Source of the DNA: Clostridium sp. N3C
Lineage (GTDB): Bacteria > Bacillota > Clostridia > Clostridiales > Clostridiaceae
NCBI RefSeq assembly: GCF_900095445.1
Contig: NZ_FMJL01000034.1
Location: 1 to 39,071 of the forward strand
DNA: 39,071 nucleotides
Direction of reading: 5' to 3'
Made by a program: the position numbers and the translations under genes. Below, one piece after another: positions 14,461 through 22,227 of this stretch. The notes beneath the pieces are model-generated. The model was not told where the DNA came from. It saw only the letters and a program-made list of their open reading frames with translations, and ran no database searches. The number at the start of each line of letters is the position of its first letter. Positions within the stretch are counted from its first letter, which is position 1.

Positions 14461-16260
14461 ATGGCAGAAGCAAAAAAGACTAAAACTAGAGCAGAAATCG
14501 ATGCTAAGGATAAATGGGATTTAAGCAAGATGTATAACTCAGATGATCTTTGGGAAAAAGATTTTGAAGGTTTAAAGCAGGAAGCACCAAAGCTTAAAGA
14601 ATATGCTGGTAAATTAGGAGAGGCTGATTTACTATTAGAGTATCTTACACTTAACGAAAAGATTTCTAGAAGGGCAGAAAAGTTATTTATTTATGCTCAC
14701 TTAAAATATGATGAAGATACTAGCAACACTAAGTATCAAGGGTTGAAGGACAGAATAGATACTTATTTGTCTGAACTTAGAGGATATCAAGCTTTTTTTG
14801 TACCTGAAATTTTAGCATTACCTGAGGGAACTATAGAAAAGGCCTTAGAAGAAAATGAAAAGCTAAAGCTCTATGATTTTATGCTTAAGGATATTTTAAA
14901 GGCTAAGCCTCATACTTTAAGCAAGGCGGAAGAGGAATTATTGGCTAAAGTATCAGATTGCTTAGATGCTCCTGATAATATTTATAGCATTCTTACTAAT
15001 GCAGATATGACCTTTCCTGTTATAAAGGATGAAGAAGGAAATGATGTGGAGCTTACAGAGGTAAATTACGGAAGCTTTATTAAAAGCAAGGACAGAAAGG
15101 TTAGAGAAGCAGCCTTTAAGGCCCTATTTAATACTTATGGAAAATATAAAAATACCTTTGCAGTTTCCTTAACTTCCTCTATAAAGAACTTTATTTTTGA
15201 TTCTAAGGTAAGAAAGTATAATTCTGCATTAGAAAGCTCTTTAAAGCCTAATGATATTCCTGTAGAAGTATATCATAATGCTATAGATACTATTAATAAA
15301 AATCTTTCTGTATTACATAGATATGTAGATATAAAGAAAAAGCTTTTAGGATTAGATGAAATTCATATGTATGATTTATATGCTCCACTAATAGAAATTG
15401 AAAAGCAGCATATAGAGTTTGATGAGGCGGTAGAAATAGTTAAGGAAGGACTTAAGCCTCTAGGAGAGGAATATTTATCTATCTTTGATGAAGGTGTAAA
15501 TAGTGGTTGGATAGATAAGTATGAAAACAAGGGTAAAAGAGGTGGAGCTTATTCTTGGGGATCTTATGATACTATGCCTTATGTGCTATTAAACTATAAT
15601 TATGAGCTTAACGATGTTTCTACATTAGCTCATGAAATGGGACATTCAATTCATTCCTATTATTCAAGAAAGAATCAACCATATATTTATGCAGATTATA
15701 CTTTATTCTGTGCTGAAGTAGCTTCAACTACTAACGAAGCCTTGCTTATACATCATTTGATAGATAAAGAAACTGATGAAAAGAAAAAGCTTTACTTGAT
15801 AAATCAAGAGTTGGAGCAAATCAGAACTACAGTATTTAGACAGCTAATGTTTGCAGAATTTGAATTGATAGCTCATGAAAGCATTGAAGAAGGAAAACCA
15901 CTTACCGCTGATGAACTTTGCAGCATTTGGCACGATCTTAATGTAAAATACTTTGGACCTAGCATGGTAGTGGATGAGGAAATAGATATGGAATGGGCTA
16001 GAATTCCACACTTCTATTCTGATTTTTATGTTTATCAATATGCTACTGGTTACGCGGCAGCAAGCTCCTTTGCTAGAGCTATTTTAGAGAATGGAGAAGA
16101 AGCGGTTGAAAAATACAAAGGCTTTTTAAAGGCTGGCGGCAGCGATTATCCAATTAACATATTGAAAAAGGCTGGAGTTGATATGACTACCCCTAAGCCA
16201 TTAGAAGATACTATTAAAAGATTCTCTGAATTGCTTGATATGATGGAAAATCATCGTTAG
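14461..16260 (+). CDS. pepF: Oligoendopeptidase F (M3B metallopeptidase)
   Basis: This is a 599-residue zinc endopeptidase that degrades oligopeptides in the cytoplasm. The catalytic HEMGH motif is at 391-395 (LAHEMGHSIHSYYS), with the third zinc ligand in the FCAEVASTTNEAL helix. The N-terminal helical lobe begins WDLSKMYNSDDLWEKDFEGL, as in the family, and the C-terminal FYVYQYATGYAAASSFA is also characteristic. Length is the usual 600 residues. The ATG follows AAGGGAGA. There is no signal peptide. Confidence 0.95.
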   Translation: MAEAKKTKTRAEIDAKDKWDLSKMYNSDDLWEKDFEGLKQEAPKLKEYAGKLGEADLLLEYLTLNEKISRRAEKLFIYAHLKYDEDTSNTKYQGLKDRIDTYLSELRGYQAFFVPEILALPEGTIEKALEENEKLKLYDFMLKDILKAKPHTLSKAEEELLAKVSDCLDAPDNIYSILTNADMTFPVIKDEEGNDVELTEVNYGSFIKSKDRKVREAAFKALFNTYGKYKNTFAVSLTSSIKNFIFDSKVRKYNSALESSLKPNDIPVEVYHNAIDTINKNLSVLHRYVDIKKKLLGLDEIHMYDLYAPLIEIEKQHIEFDEAVEIVKEGLKPLGEEYLSIFDEGVNSGWIDKYENKGKRGGAYSWGSYDTMPYVLLNYNYELNDVSTLAHEMGHSIHSYYSRKNQPYIYADYTLFCAEVASTTNEALLIHHLIDKETDEKKKLYLINQELEQIRTTVFRQLMFAEFELIAHESIEEGKPLTADELCSIWHDLNVKYFGPSMVVDEEIDMEWARIPHFYSDFYVYQYATGYAAASSFARAILENGEEAVEKYKGFLKAGGSDYPINILKKAGVDMTTPKPLEDTIKRFSELLDMMENHR

Positions 16261-16283
16261 AATATAATATAAATTAATATTTA

Positions 16284-16308
16284 AGAGATTCAGCTCTGCT
16301 GGATCTCT
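16284..16308 (+). terminator. Hairpin after pepF
   Basis: AGAGATTCAGC pairs with GCTGGATCTCT around TCT, with one G-T wobble, about 24 bases after pepF. The run after it, TGCTCTTATTGCTT, is only moderately T-rich. Confidence 0.5.
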
Positions 16309-16349
16309 TGCTCTTATTGCTTAGAAGTAGTATAAAAAGGTGTGATATT

Positions 16350-17366
16350 TTGAAGGAGAAATTTCAAAGAGATCTAATAAATTATTTTTTATCCTCAGGC
16401 CAATTTGGGGTTTATGAGCTGGGAGAAAACAAGCAAAAGCAAACTATCTGGATGATCCAGGGCAGCATAGGACAGCTAGATGAAATAATGGTAGTTACTA
16501 ATAGAGAAGATTATGAGCTCACTAAGGAGCTACTAGAAAAGCATATTAGTAAGTCCTATGTTGGAAATAGGGGTATCGGTATTACCATCACTGTTTTATC
16601 TTCTGCTAAGGATACAGTTATAAATAGAGATGAAACTGCCATAAACAGCGACTTTTTAGTAGCTTCCGCAGTGATTCAAATTGATATGAAAGACTTAAGC
16701 ATTATTCAGCAAATAGGATATACTAACAGTCTTCAAGGAGTTCTTGCCTATGTAGAAAACCAAAAAAGAATACAAGTCAAACCTAAGGACTCTTTTCTTA
16801 CAATTACCAATTTACTTATAGCAATTAATGTTATAATGTTTATTATTACAGCTACAGTTTCAAAAAGTTTATTAGATATTGACATACAGGTATTGATTAA
16901 ATTTGGTGCCATACTCAAGCCCCTAATTGATTTAGGAGAATATCATAGATTAATTAGTGCTATGTTTTTACATGGGGGATTGTTACATCTAGTAATGAAT
17001 ATGTATGCTTTATGGTTGTTAGGGAATATAATAGAAAAAGCCTATGGCAAATTTAAATTCGGTGTCATTTATATATGTTCAGGCTTGGTAGGGTCTTTAT
17101 TTAGTTATTTCTTTTTAAAAGCATCCTCCCTTTCTGTGGGAGCTTCTGGAGCTATCTTTGGATTAATGGGGGCCTGCATTGTATTTGCCTTAAAAAGAAA
17201 AGACACTATAAGAAAAAGCTTCTTGCAAAGTATATTTCAAGTACTAGTAATCAATTTGGTAATAGGTTTTTCCACTAGTAACATTGACAATGCTGGGCAT
17301 ATTGGAGGACTATTAGGAGGACTTCTTATTACTGCAGCTTTAGATCAGAAAGTAGCTGAAAAATAG
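16350..17366 (+). CDS. Rhomboid family intramembrane serine protease
   Basis: This is a 338-residue membrane protease that cleaves transmembrane substrates. A soluble N-terminal domain of about 150 residues is followed by a six-segment rhomboid core. The catalytic Ser is at 266 in VGASGAIFGLMGA, and the His at 317 in NAGHIGGLLGG; the supporting HLVMNMYALWLLG segment is also present. A large cytoplasmic domain in front is the layout of B. subtilis GluP/YqgP. TTG 16350 is chosen because AAGGTG lies 7-8 bases upstream; the frame is open from 16308 but with no ribosome site. A long hairpin follows its stop. Confidence 0.9.
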   Translation: MKEKFQRDLINYFLSSGQFGVYELGENKQKQTIWMIQGSIGQLDEIMVVTNREDYELTKELLEKHISKSYVGNRGIGITITVLSSAKDTVINRDETAINSDFLVASAVIQIDMKDLSIIQQIGYTNSLQGVLAYVENQKRIQVKPKDSFLTITNLLIAINVIMFIITATVSKSLLDIDIQVLIKFGAILKPLIDLGEYHRLISAMFLHGGLLHLVMNMYALWLLGNIIEKAYGKFKFGVIYICSGLVGSLFSYFFLKASSLSVGASGAIFGLMGACIVFALKRKDTIRKSFLQSIFQVLVINLVIGFSTSNIDNAGHIGGLLGGLLITAALDQKVAEK

Positions 17367-17389
17367 AATAGTTTTGGATAAAATTGATA

Positions 17390-17452
17390 TGCTCCTCTCA
17401 TGGTAAGCAGTTTATATAAAAAGAACTGTTTATTATGAGAGGAGCATTTTTT
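17390..17452 (+). terminator. Long terminator hairpin after the rhomboid gene
   Basis: A 23-bp stem (17390-17412 with 17424-17446) has no mismatches, only three G-T wobbles, and an 11-base loop, followed by six Ts. It is unusually long for a terminator. The right arm abuts the end of a transposase remnant, so it may be derived from a mobile element. Confidence 0.7.
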
Positions 17453-17521
17453 ACTAAATTCAAGATAATCTTTACAAGCTTTTATTTTTACTTCTTTACT
17501 ATACTTTGGTTTTCTTCCTAT
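17449..17521 (-). pseudogene. Decayed transposase N-terminus (IS3/OrfA-like)
   Basis: On the minus strand the frame reads GRKPKYSKEVKIKACKDYL, the helix-turn-helix start of IS3-type OrfA transposases. GGAGG at about 17535-17531 is in the right place, but the expected ATG before GRK is ATA, so the start codon appears mutated. The homology stops after about 24 residues, where the hairpin of the rhomboid terminator begins. No terminal inverted repeats or rest of the transposase can be seen. Confidence 0.55.
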
Positions 17522-17527
17522 AAAAAA

Positions 17528-17583
17528 TACCTCCAAAATAGATAATCTAATTTTAATTAATTAGACTGTTTACTTTGGAAGTA
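17528..17583. repeat. Imperfect 24-bp inverted repeat
   Basis: The arms at 17528-17551 and 17560-17583 match at 19 of 24 positions; all five differences are transitions. The left arm includes the ribosome site of the OrfA remnant. It could be a leftover transcription barrier or end structure of the element. Confidence 0.5.
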
Positions 17584-17766
17584 TCATATCACTATTATAC
17601 TTGTTTAATATTTTAATTAGATTTTTGTATTTAAACAAATAATTTTACTTATTGAAGCGTATTGACAAATGTATAAAATAACCAATAAATAAAATTATAT
17701 ATAATATTTAATTATATTTATTAATTATATTAATTTTGCAAAGAGAATAAGAAAGGAGATAATATA

Positions 17767-17901
17767 ATGAATTAGTATAATTACATGAATGATATAAAAA
17801 TAAAAAGAAAGTTGTTTTTAAGGAAAGATAAACAGAATTATGGGTATCCTCCAAAATCAATAGTTTTCAGGATAGAATTGAAAATAGACAGGAATTTTTA
17901 A
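17767..17901 (+). pseudogene. Small open frame broken by a stop at codon 3
   Basis: AAAGGAG followed by ATG AAT TAG gives an excellent ribosome site and start, then an in-frame stop. After it the frame stays open for about 40 codons (YNYMNDIKIKRKLFLRKD, later NYGYPPKSIVFRIELKI) before a TAA. No family is recognised. A TTGACA hexamer at 17662-17667 lies upstream, but no convincing -10 is paired with it. This may be a decayed gene or chance. Confidence 0.3.
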
Positions 17902-18190
17902 ATGAAGATCCTGGTGAAAAAAACATTAAAATTATATATCCTATAGAAATCCAGTCTTGGAATAACAATTGGTCTAATTTATCAACATACTTTAATTTTC
18001 TCCCATAAATAAGGAGAATAAATTTATACTACAAATGCACTAGAAGGATTCAATAGACAACTAAGAAAATTCACAAAGGTTAGATCTTGTTTTCCAACTG
18101 ATGATTCTCTTAGTATGGTTCTATATCTAGCTATAAGTATGTATAATACTAGATATTTTGCAAATACTAATACCACAAACAGTTATACCT
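17880..18190 (+). pseudogene. Decayed IS256-family transposase C-terminus
   Basis: The frame from 17880 reads YPIEIQSWNNNWSNLSTYF, matching the segment before the last catalytic region of IS256-family (mutator-type) transposases. At 18006 a TAA stands where the family has Glu, just before IRRI. A one-base insertion then shifts the frame, and it continues as IYTTNALEGFNRQLRKFTK, SCFPTDDSL and LYLAI, the conserved C-terminus with the Asn-Ala-(Ile/Leu)-Glu-Gly motif. So it has at least one nonsense change and one frameshift, and the N-terminal two thirds are missing. It is not functional. Confidence 0.8.
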
Positions 18191-18221
18191 TCTCAGTATT
18201 AGTAATACCCAAATAAAATAA

Positions 18222-18256
18222 AAATTACTACAGGGAATATATTCCTGTAGTAATTT
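18222..18256. terminator. Bidirectional-looking hairpin next to ftsH
   Basis: AAATTACTACAGG and CCTGTAGTAATTT arms pair around a short loop, with one bulged G. It lies about 70 bases beyond the ftsH stop on the minus strand, between ftsH and the IS256 remnant. Confidence 0.55.
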
Positions 18257-18325
18257 CCAAATAAATCATACCTTGTCTAATTGAATTTACACAATTATAT
18301 GGACGTTCTTCTAGAGAATGGGAAT

Positions 18326-20062
18326 TTACATGCTAATTAAATCTTCATAATAAAGAGTTTCTTTCTCTAATAAAGCTCTAGTAATACTTTCAAGTTTATT
18401 TCTTTCTTTAATTAATAAAGTTTTTGTTTCTTCGTATAATTTTTCTGTTAATGATTTGCACTCATCTAAAAGTTCATTAGAGCTAGCATTGAAGGAGTTA
18501 TTTATTTCGTTTAAGCTTAATAGTCCTAAAGTTTTGCCCATACCATATTCTGTTACCATTTTAGCTACAATCCTAGTTGCCTGCTGTATATCATTGTAGG
18601 CGCCTGTAGTAACATAATCTTTGCCGTATATGATTTCTTCAGCGGCTCTGCCACCGAAAAGTACCATAATTCTTCTTTTTAGGTAATCTTCATTATGATA
18701 CATATTATCTTCTGGTATGCTTAAGGTATAACCACCAGCTCCCTTGGTGCTAGGTATTATGGTAACCTTTGAGACCTTATCTTCTGGTAGCATGCACATG
18801 TTTACTATTGTATGTCCTACTTCATGATAGGCGGTTATTTCTCTATCTTTTTCTTTGATGGATGAACGATCAATTTTTTCATGACCTGCTACTACAATGG
18901 AAAAGGCCTTATCCATATGCTCCTCAAGGATGTATTTGCTTTCATCCTTGCAGGCTAATATAGCTGCTTCATTTACTAAGCTCTCAAGCTTTGCTCCAGA
19001 GAAATAGGAGGTTTTTTGAGCCCACTGTTTTACATCTAAGTCTTTAGTAGGCTTGTTTTTTAAGTGTAGGTTTAAGATTTTCTCCCTTGCAGCTACATCG
19101 GGAAGAGTAACTTCAATATGTCTATCAAATCTACCAGGTCTTAGTAGAGCAGAATCTAGCATATCTAACCTATTAGTAGCAGCTATTACTACTATACCAT
19201 CGCTGTCATTAAAACCAGACATTTCAGTTAGTAGGGCATTTAAGGTTTGGTCTCTTTCATCAGAGCCTCCACCAGCCTTGTTTGAATCTCTTTTTTTACC
19301 TATTGCATCAATTTCATCGATAAATATTACAGCTTTACCGTTAGCCTTAGCTTTTTTAAACAAGCTTCTTATTCTGCTAGCACCAACCCCTACGTATACT
19401 TGCACAAAATCTGAACCAGACATAGCATAGAAAGGAACTCCTGCTTCTCCTGCTACAGCTTTGGCTAATAGGGTTTTACCGGTGCCAGGTTCACCGTAGA
19501 GAATGATTCCTTTTGGCATTCTTGCGCCATAAGCGGCGTACTTTTCAGGTTTTTTAAGAAAATCAACTATATCTTTTACGCTTTCTTTAGCTTCTTCATT
19601 ACCCGCTACACTGCTAAAATTATATTTGAAGTTTTCAGCTTCATTCACATCTAGAGCATCTACGGAAGTATACTTTTTATATGGGATACTTCCAGATTTC
19701 ATAAACAATACTAGAAGGGCAACCATTGACAAGGCTAAAGTAGCGGGAGGTAAAATGTCCATTAAATCATTACCTGCACCTTCAACCACCTTGATATCTT
19801 CAATAAGTAAATCTTCTTTTAAACTGTCGCTTCTTGGATTGTCTGTTTTATAGCTTGTGCCATCTTTTAGCAGCACCTTAATCTTTGAGGCATTAGTTAA
19901 GTATACCGTATCTATAATTTCAGCCTCTATATCTTTATTAAAATCTGAATAATTCTTATATTTATTAAAATCGCTATTTAAATTTCCCGCGAGTATGGCA
20001 ATAATTGAAATAAGGGCAGTAATTATAGGAATTATAATGAACTTTTTCTTATGTTTATTCAT
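18326..20062 (-). CDS. ftsH: ATP-dependent zinc metalloprotease FtsH (short form)
   Basis: This is a 578-residue membrane-bound AAA+ protease that degrades membrane and regulatory proteins. Two membrane segments (about 8-26 and 104-121) flank a short outside domain. Then follow Walker A GEPGTGKT (190-197), the pore loop VYVGVGASRIR, Walker B VIFIDEIDAIG, the second region of homology ATNRLDMLDSALLRPGRFDR, and the zinc motif HEVGH, with the distal Asp in TTGAYNDIQQATR. The usual length is 600-650; the C-terminal tail after the protease domain is short, so it may be a second FtsH. The start ATG is 14 bases from its only ribosome site (GGAG), which instead fits an upstream 5-codon frame. Confidence 0.92.
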   Translation of the reverse strand: MNKHKKKFIIIPIITALISIIAILAGNLNSDFNKYKNYSDFNKDIEAEIIDTVYLTNASKIKVLLKDGTSYKTDNPRSDSLKEDLLIEDIKVVEGAGNDLMDILPPATLALSMVALLVLFMKSGSIPYKKYTSVDALDVNEAENFKYNFSSVAGNEEAKESVKDIVDFLKKPEKYAAYGARMPKGIILYGEPGTGKTLLAKAVAGEAGVPFYAMSGSDFVQVYVGVGASRIRSLFKKAKANGKAVIFIDEIDAIGKKRDSNKAGGGSDERDQTLNALLTEMSGFNDSDGIVVIAATNRLDMLDSALLRPGRFDRHIEVTLPDVAAREKILNLHLKNKPTKDLDVKQWAQKTSYFSGAKLESLVNEAAILACKDESKYILEEHMDKAFSIVVAGHEKIDRSSIKEKDREITAYHEVGHTIVNMCMLPEDKVSKVTIIPSTKGAGGYTLSIPEDNMYHNEDYLKRRIMVLFGGRAAEEIIYGKDYVTTGAYNDIQQATRIVAKMVTEYGMGKTLGLLSLNEINNSFNASSNELLDECKSLTEKLYEETKTLLIKERNKLESITRALLEKETLYYEDLISM

Positions 20063-20072
20063 AATAATTCAT
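20055..20072 (-). CDS. Five-codon leader frame overlapping the ftsH start
   Basis: AAAGGAG followed 4-5 bases later by ATG AAT TAT TAT GAA TAA gives the peptide MNYYE. Its stop lies 8 bases inside the ftsH frame, which starts in another frame at 20062. The ribosome site is correctly spaced for this mini-frame, not for ftsH, so ftsH may depend on termination and re-start. It is a prediction without other support. Confidence 0.4.
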   Translation of the reverse strand: MNYYE

Positions 20073-20104
20073 CTATCTCCTTTCAAGTTGGTTTACATAA
20101 TATT

Positions 20105-20132
20105 ATTATAGTGTTTTTTTACTTAATGTCTA
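20105..20132 (-). promoter_or_regulatory. Candidate promoter of ftsH
   Basis: On the minus strand TAGACA (20132-20127) and TATAAT (20110-20105) are 16 bases apart, about 35-40 bases before the ftsH start region. The -10 is perfect. Confidence 0.45.
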
Positions 20133-20302
20133 ATTTTATTCATAAAAATTACTAATGTAAATCTTGGATATAAATTCACTATTAATAATTTTTATTGTAT
20201 ACTTATATTTAGACATTTAACTTAAAAGGCAATTTAAGTTCATTGATTCAATAATCTATACTTAAGTTATGTATTGAATTTTCAATCAAATGGGGTGTTA
20301 CA

Positions 20303-21322
20303 GTGAATATAAGTGAAGTTAATTTTACTTTAAGTACAGAGGATATAGAAAGCATAATAAAGGATTTTCTGAAGGTACCAGGTCTAACTATTGATGCTAT
20401 AAATATTGACAAGCATATATACATAAAAGGTAACTATAAAAAAATTATAAAAATTTCTTTTATGGTGGAACTTAGTCTTCTTAGCGTAAGAGATGAAAGT
20501 ATTTCTTTTATTATTGAAAAAGTGCAAGTAGCAAAAGTACCAGTATTTAAGTGGCTTCTGAATTTGATATTAAGTAAGTTGATTAAAACTGTGAAGGATT
20601 TAGGTATTACTGCCGAAAAAGGCGTTGTAAATTTAAATATACCTAAGCTTTTGACAAAGCTACCAATAAAATTAGGATTTAAATTAGATAACATTCAATT
20701 GCTTAAGAATAAGATTTATGTAGAGATAAAGAAAATAAACTTATGCCTTAATGGACAAGTTTTACAGATTCAGCAAGAGGTTGTAAAAAATGAAGAGAAG
20801 AATAATTCTAATACTTCGCCAGTATTGGATCAAGAGGATAGGTATAGTAAGTTAAGACGTGAACTAGAAAATAAAATACCTGAAAAGAATAAATTATTGA
20901 TACCATATATAATGCTGTTACCGGATTTTATAGCTTTAATTGTTAGATTGTTTAAGGATAAAAGAGTACCTTCTAAGATAAAAATAATATGTGGAGCTGT
21001 AATTACATATTTTGCTTTACCCTTTGATATAATTCCAGATTTCCTTCCTATAATAGGCAAGATAGATGATTTGGCTATAGTATTTTATGCTTTAAATAAG
21101 ATAATTTGCAATGTGCCAGAGGAAGTTATAAAAGAAAATTGGGAAGGTGAAGAAGAGATAATATTAGTTATAAGAAAGGGTATAGATATCTTATATAATA
21201 CAATAGGAATAAAAAATGTTGTTAATACTTGTAAATGGTTTACAAAGGTAACGAAAAATAAAGCTGAGCAGAATAAAGTAAAGGAGACTAAATCAGATGG
21301 GCAAGAAAGTTTACGCCATTAA
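20303..21322 (+). CDS. DUF1232 (YkvA-type) membrane protein with an unassigned N-terminal domain
   Basis: This is a 339-residue protein. The last third holds a DUF1232 segment (about 215-265): PSKIKIICGAVITYFALPFDIIPDFLPIIGKIDDLAIV, with the family's PxDxIPDFLPxxGxxDD pattern, spanning the membrane. The N-terminal 150 residues are beta-rich (NFTLSTEDIESIIKDFLKV, then IYIKGNYKKIIKISFMVEL) and resemble lipid-binding DUF2993-like domains only loosely. GTG 20303 has a GGGGTG site in front. It overlaps the next gene by 26 bases in a different frame, so the two are surely co-transcribed. Confidence 0.75.
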   Translation: MNISEVNFTLSTEDIESIIKDFLKVPGLTIDAINIDKHIYIKGNYKKIIKISFMVELSLLSVRDESISFIIEKVQVAKVPVFKWLLNLILSKLIKTVKDLGITAEKGVVNLNIPKLLTKLPIKLGFKLDNIQLLKNKIYVEIKKINLCLNGQVLQIQQEVVKNEEKNNSNTSPVLDQEDRYSKLRRELENKIPEKNKLLIPYIMLLPDFIALIVRLFKDKRVPSKIKIICGAVITYFALPFDIIPDFLPIIGKIDDLAIVFYALNKIICNVPEEVIKENWEGEEEIILVIRKGIDILYNTIGIKNVVNTCKWFTKVTKNKAEQNKVKETKSDGQESLRH

Positions 21323-22067
21323 AATAGGATATGACAAGGTTAAGGGGGAAGAGGTAAAGGATCTAATAGTTGATTCCTGGACTGAGTGTGAAAAGTACAT
21401 AAAAGGAGTTAAAGGGGCAAAATATAAAAGTTTTACAACAATGGCTGAAGCTCAAGATTATTTATCACATGGAGATCCTATATTGAAAAAAGGAAAGGAT
21501 ACATACCCGCTTGATATACATCATGCTTATGTAGATGGTAGTTATAATATAGATACGGGAAAATATTCTTATGGATTACTTATAACTAAGCAAAATGTAG
21601 TAACCTATATAGAAAATGGTGTGGCAGCAGATGACAGTTTACGCGATATTCGACAAATAGCTGGAGAATTGAAAGCATCAATAAGAGCTCTTCAGTATTG
21701 TAGTGAAAATAATATTAAAGAGCTTGTGATTTTTCATGACTATGAAGGGGTTTGTTATCATGCTACTGGTTTTTGGGAGCGTAAGGAAGAATCTTCAAGA
21801 AGATACTATGAAAAGTTCAATAAGCTTGTTAATGAACATAACATAAAGGTATACTTTGTTAAAGTTGATAGCCATACTGGAGATTTGTACAATGAAATGG
21901 TTGATGAATTTGCAAAGGCAGCAGGAGGACTAAAGTTAAATTATGAAACCGAAAAGCTGCTAAAGATTAATGAGCTTATGGTAAAAGAAGAGAGCTTGAA
22001 ATATAAATTAAAGGAAATTATAATAACAGAAGCCTTATTGGAAAAAATAAAGATAAGGAAAATTTAA
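21297..22067 (+). CDS. RNase HI with N-terminal viroplasmin (caulimovirus) domain
   Basis: This is a 256-residue enzyme that removes RNA from RNA-DNA hybrids. The N-terminal domain (about 5-56: YAIKIGYDKV, then GAKYKSFTTMAEAQDYL) is the viroplasmin or hybrid-binding domain. The RNase H domain has its acidic residues at Asp80 (YVDGSYN), Glu124 (AGELKAS), Asp148 (FHDYEG) and Asp203 (NEMVDEFAK), with a nearby His193. A long insert in the viroplasmin domain (VKGEEVKDL) makes it slightly longer than usual. The ATG uses AAAGGAG in the end of the overlapping upstream gene. A terminator follows. Confidence 0.9.
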   Translation: MGKKVYAIKIGYDKVKGEEVKDLIVDSWTECEKYIKGVKGAKYKSFTTMAEAQDYLSHGDPILKKGKDTYPLDIHHAYVDGSYNIDTGKYSYGLLITKQNVVTYIENGVAADDSLRDIRQIAGELKASIRALQYCSENNIKELVIFHDYEGVCYHATGFWERKEESSRRYYEKFNKLVNEHNIKVYFVKVDSHTGDLYNEMVDEFAKAAGGLKLNYETEKLLKINELMVKEESLKYKLKEIIITEALLEKIKIRKI

Positions 22068-22082
22068 TATGATATCTTATTT

Positions 22083-22105
22083 GCGACTATAAAGTCGCTT
22101 TTTTT
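22083..22105 (+). terminator. Intrinsic terminator after the RNase H gene
   Basis: GCGACT pairs with AGTCGC around ATAA and is followed by seven Ts, 16 bases after the stop. Confidence 0.85.
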
Positions 22106-22227
22106 ATGGAAAAATAATGAGAATTTTGCTGCATAAATTGGAAAGATTGTGGTATAATTAAATCGATTATCGCTTATATTTTAATGAAATTAAATTTTTG
22201 TGGATATTTTGAAAAGGAAGAGTGATT

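Noticed and set aside
17345..17536. A 63-residue minus-strand gene in the rhomboid terminator
   Set aside because: Only its first residues look like a transposase; the rest crosses the hairpin and the end of the rhomboid gene, so it is a remnant.
20123..20220. TTAGACATT motifs facing each other in the ftsH divergent region as a shared operator
   Set aside because: The two copies share about ten bases with no matching -10 on the plus strand; chance is likely in this AT-rich DNA.
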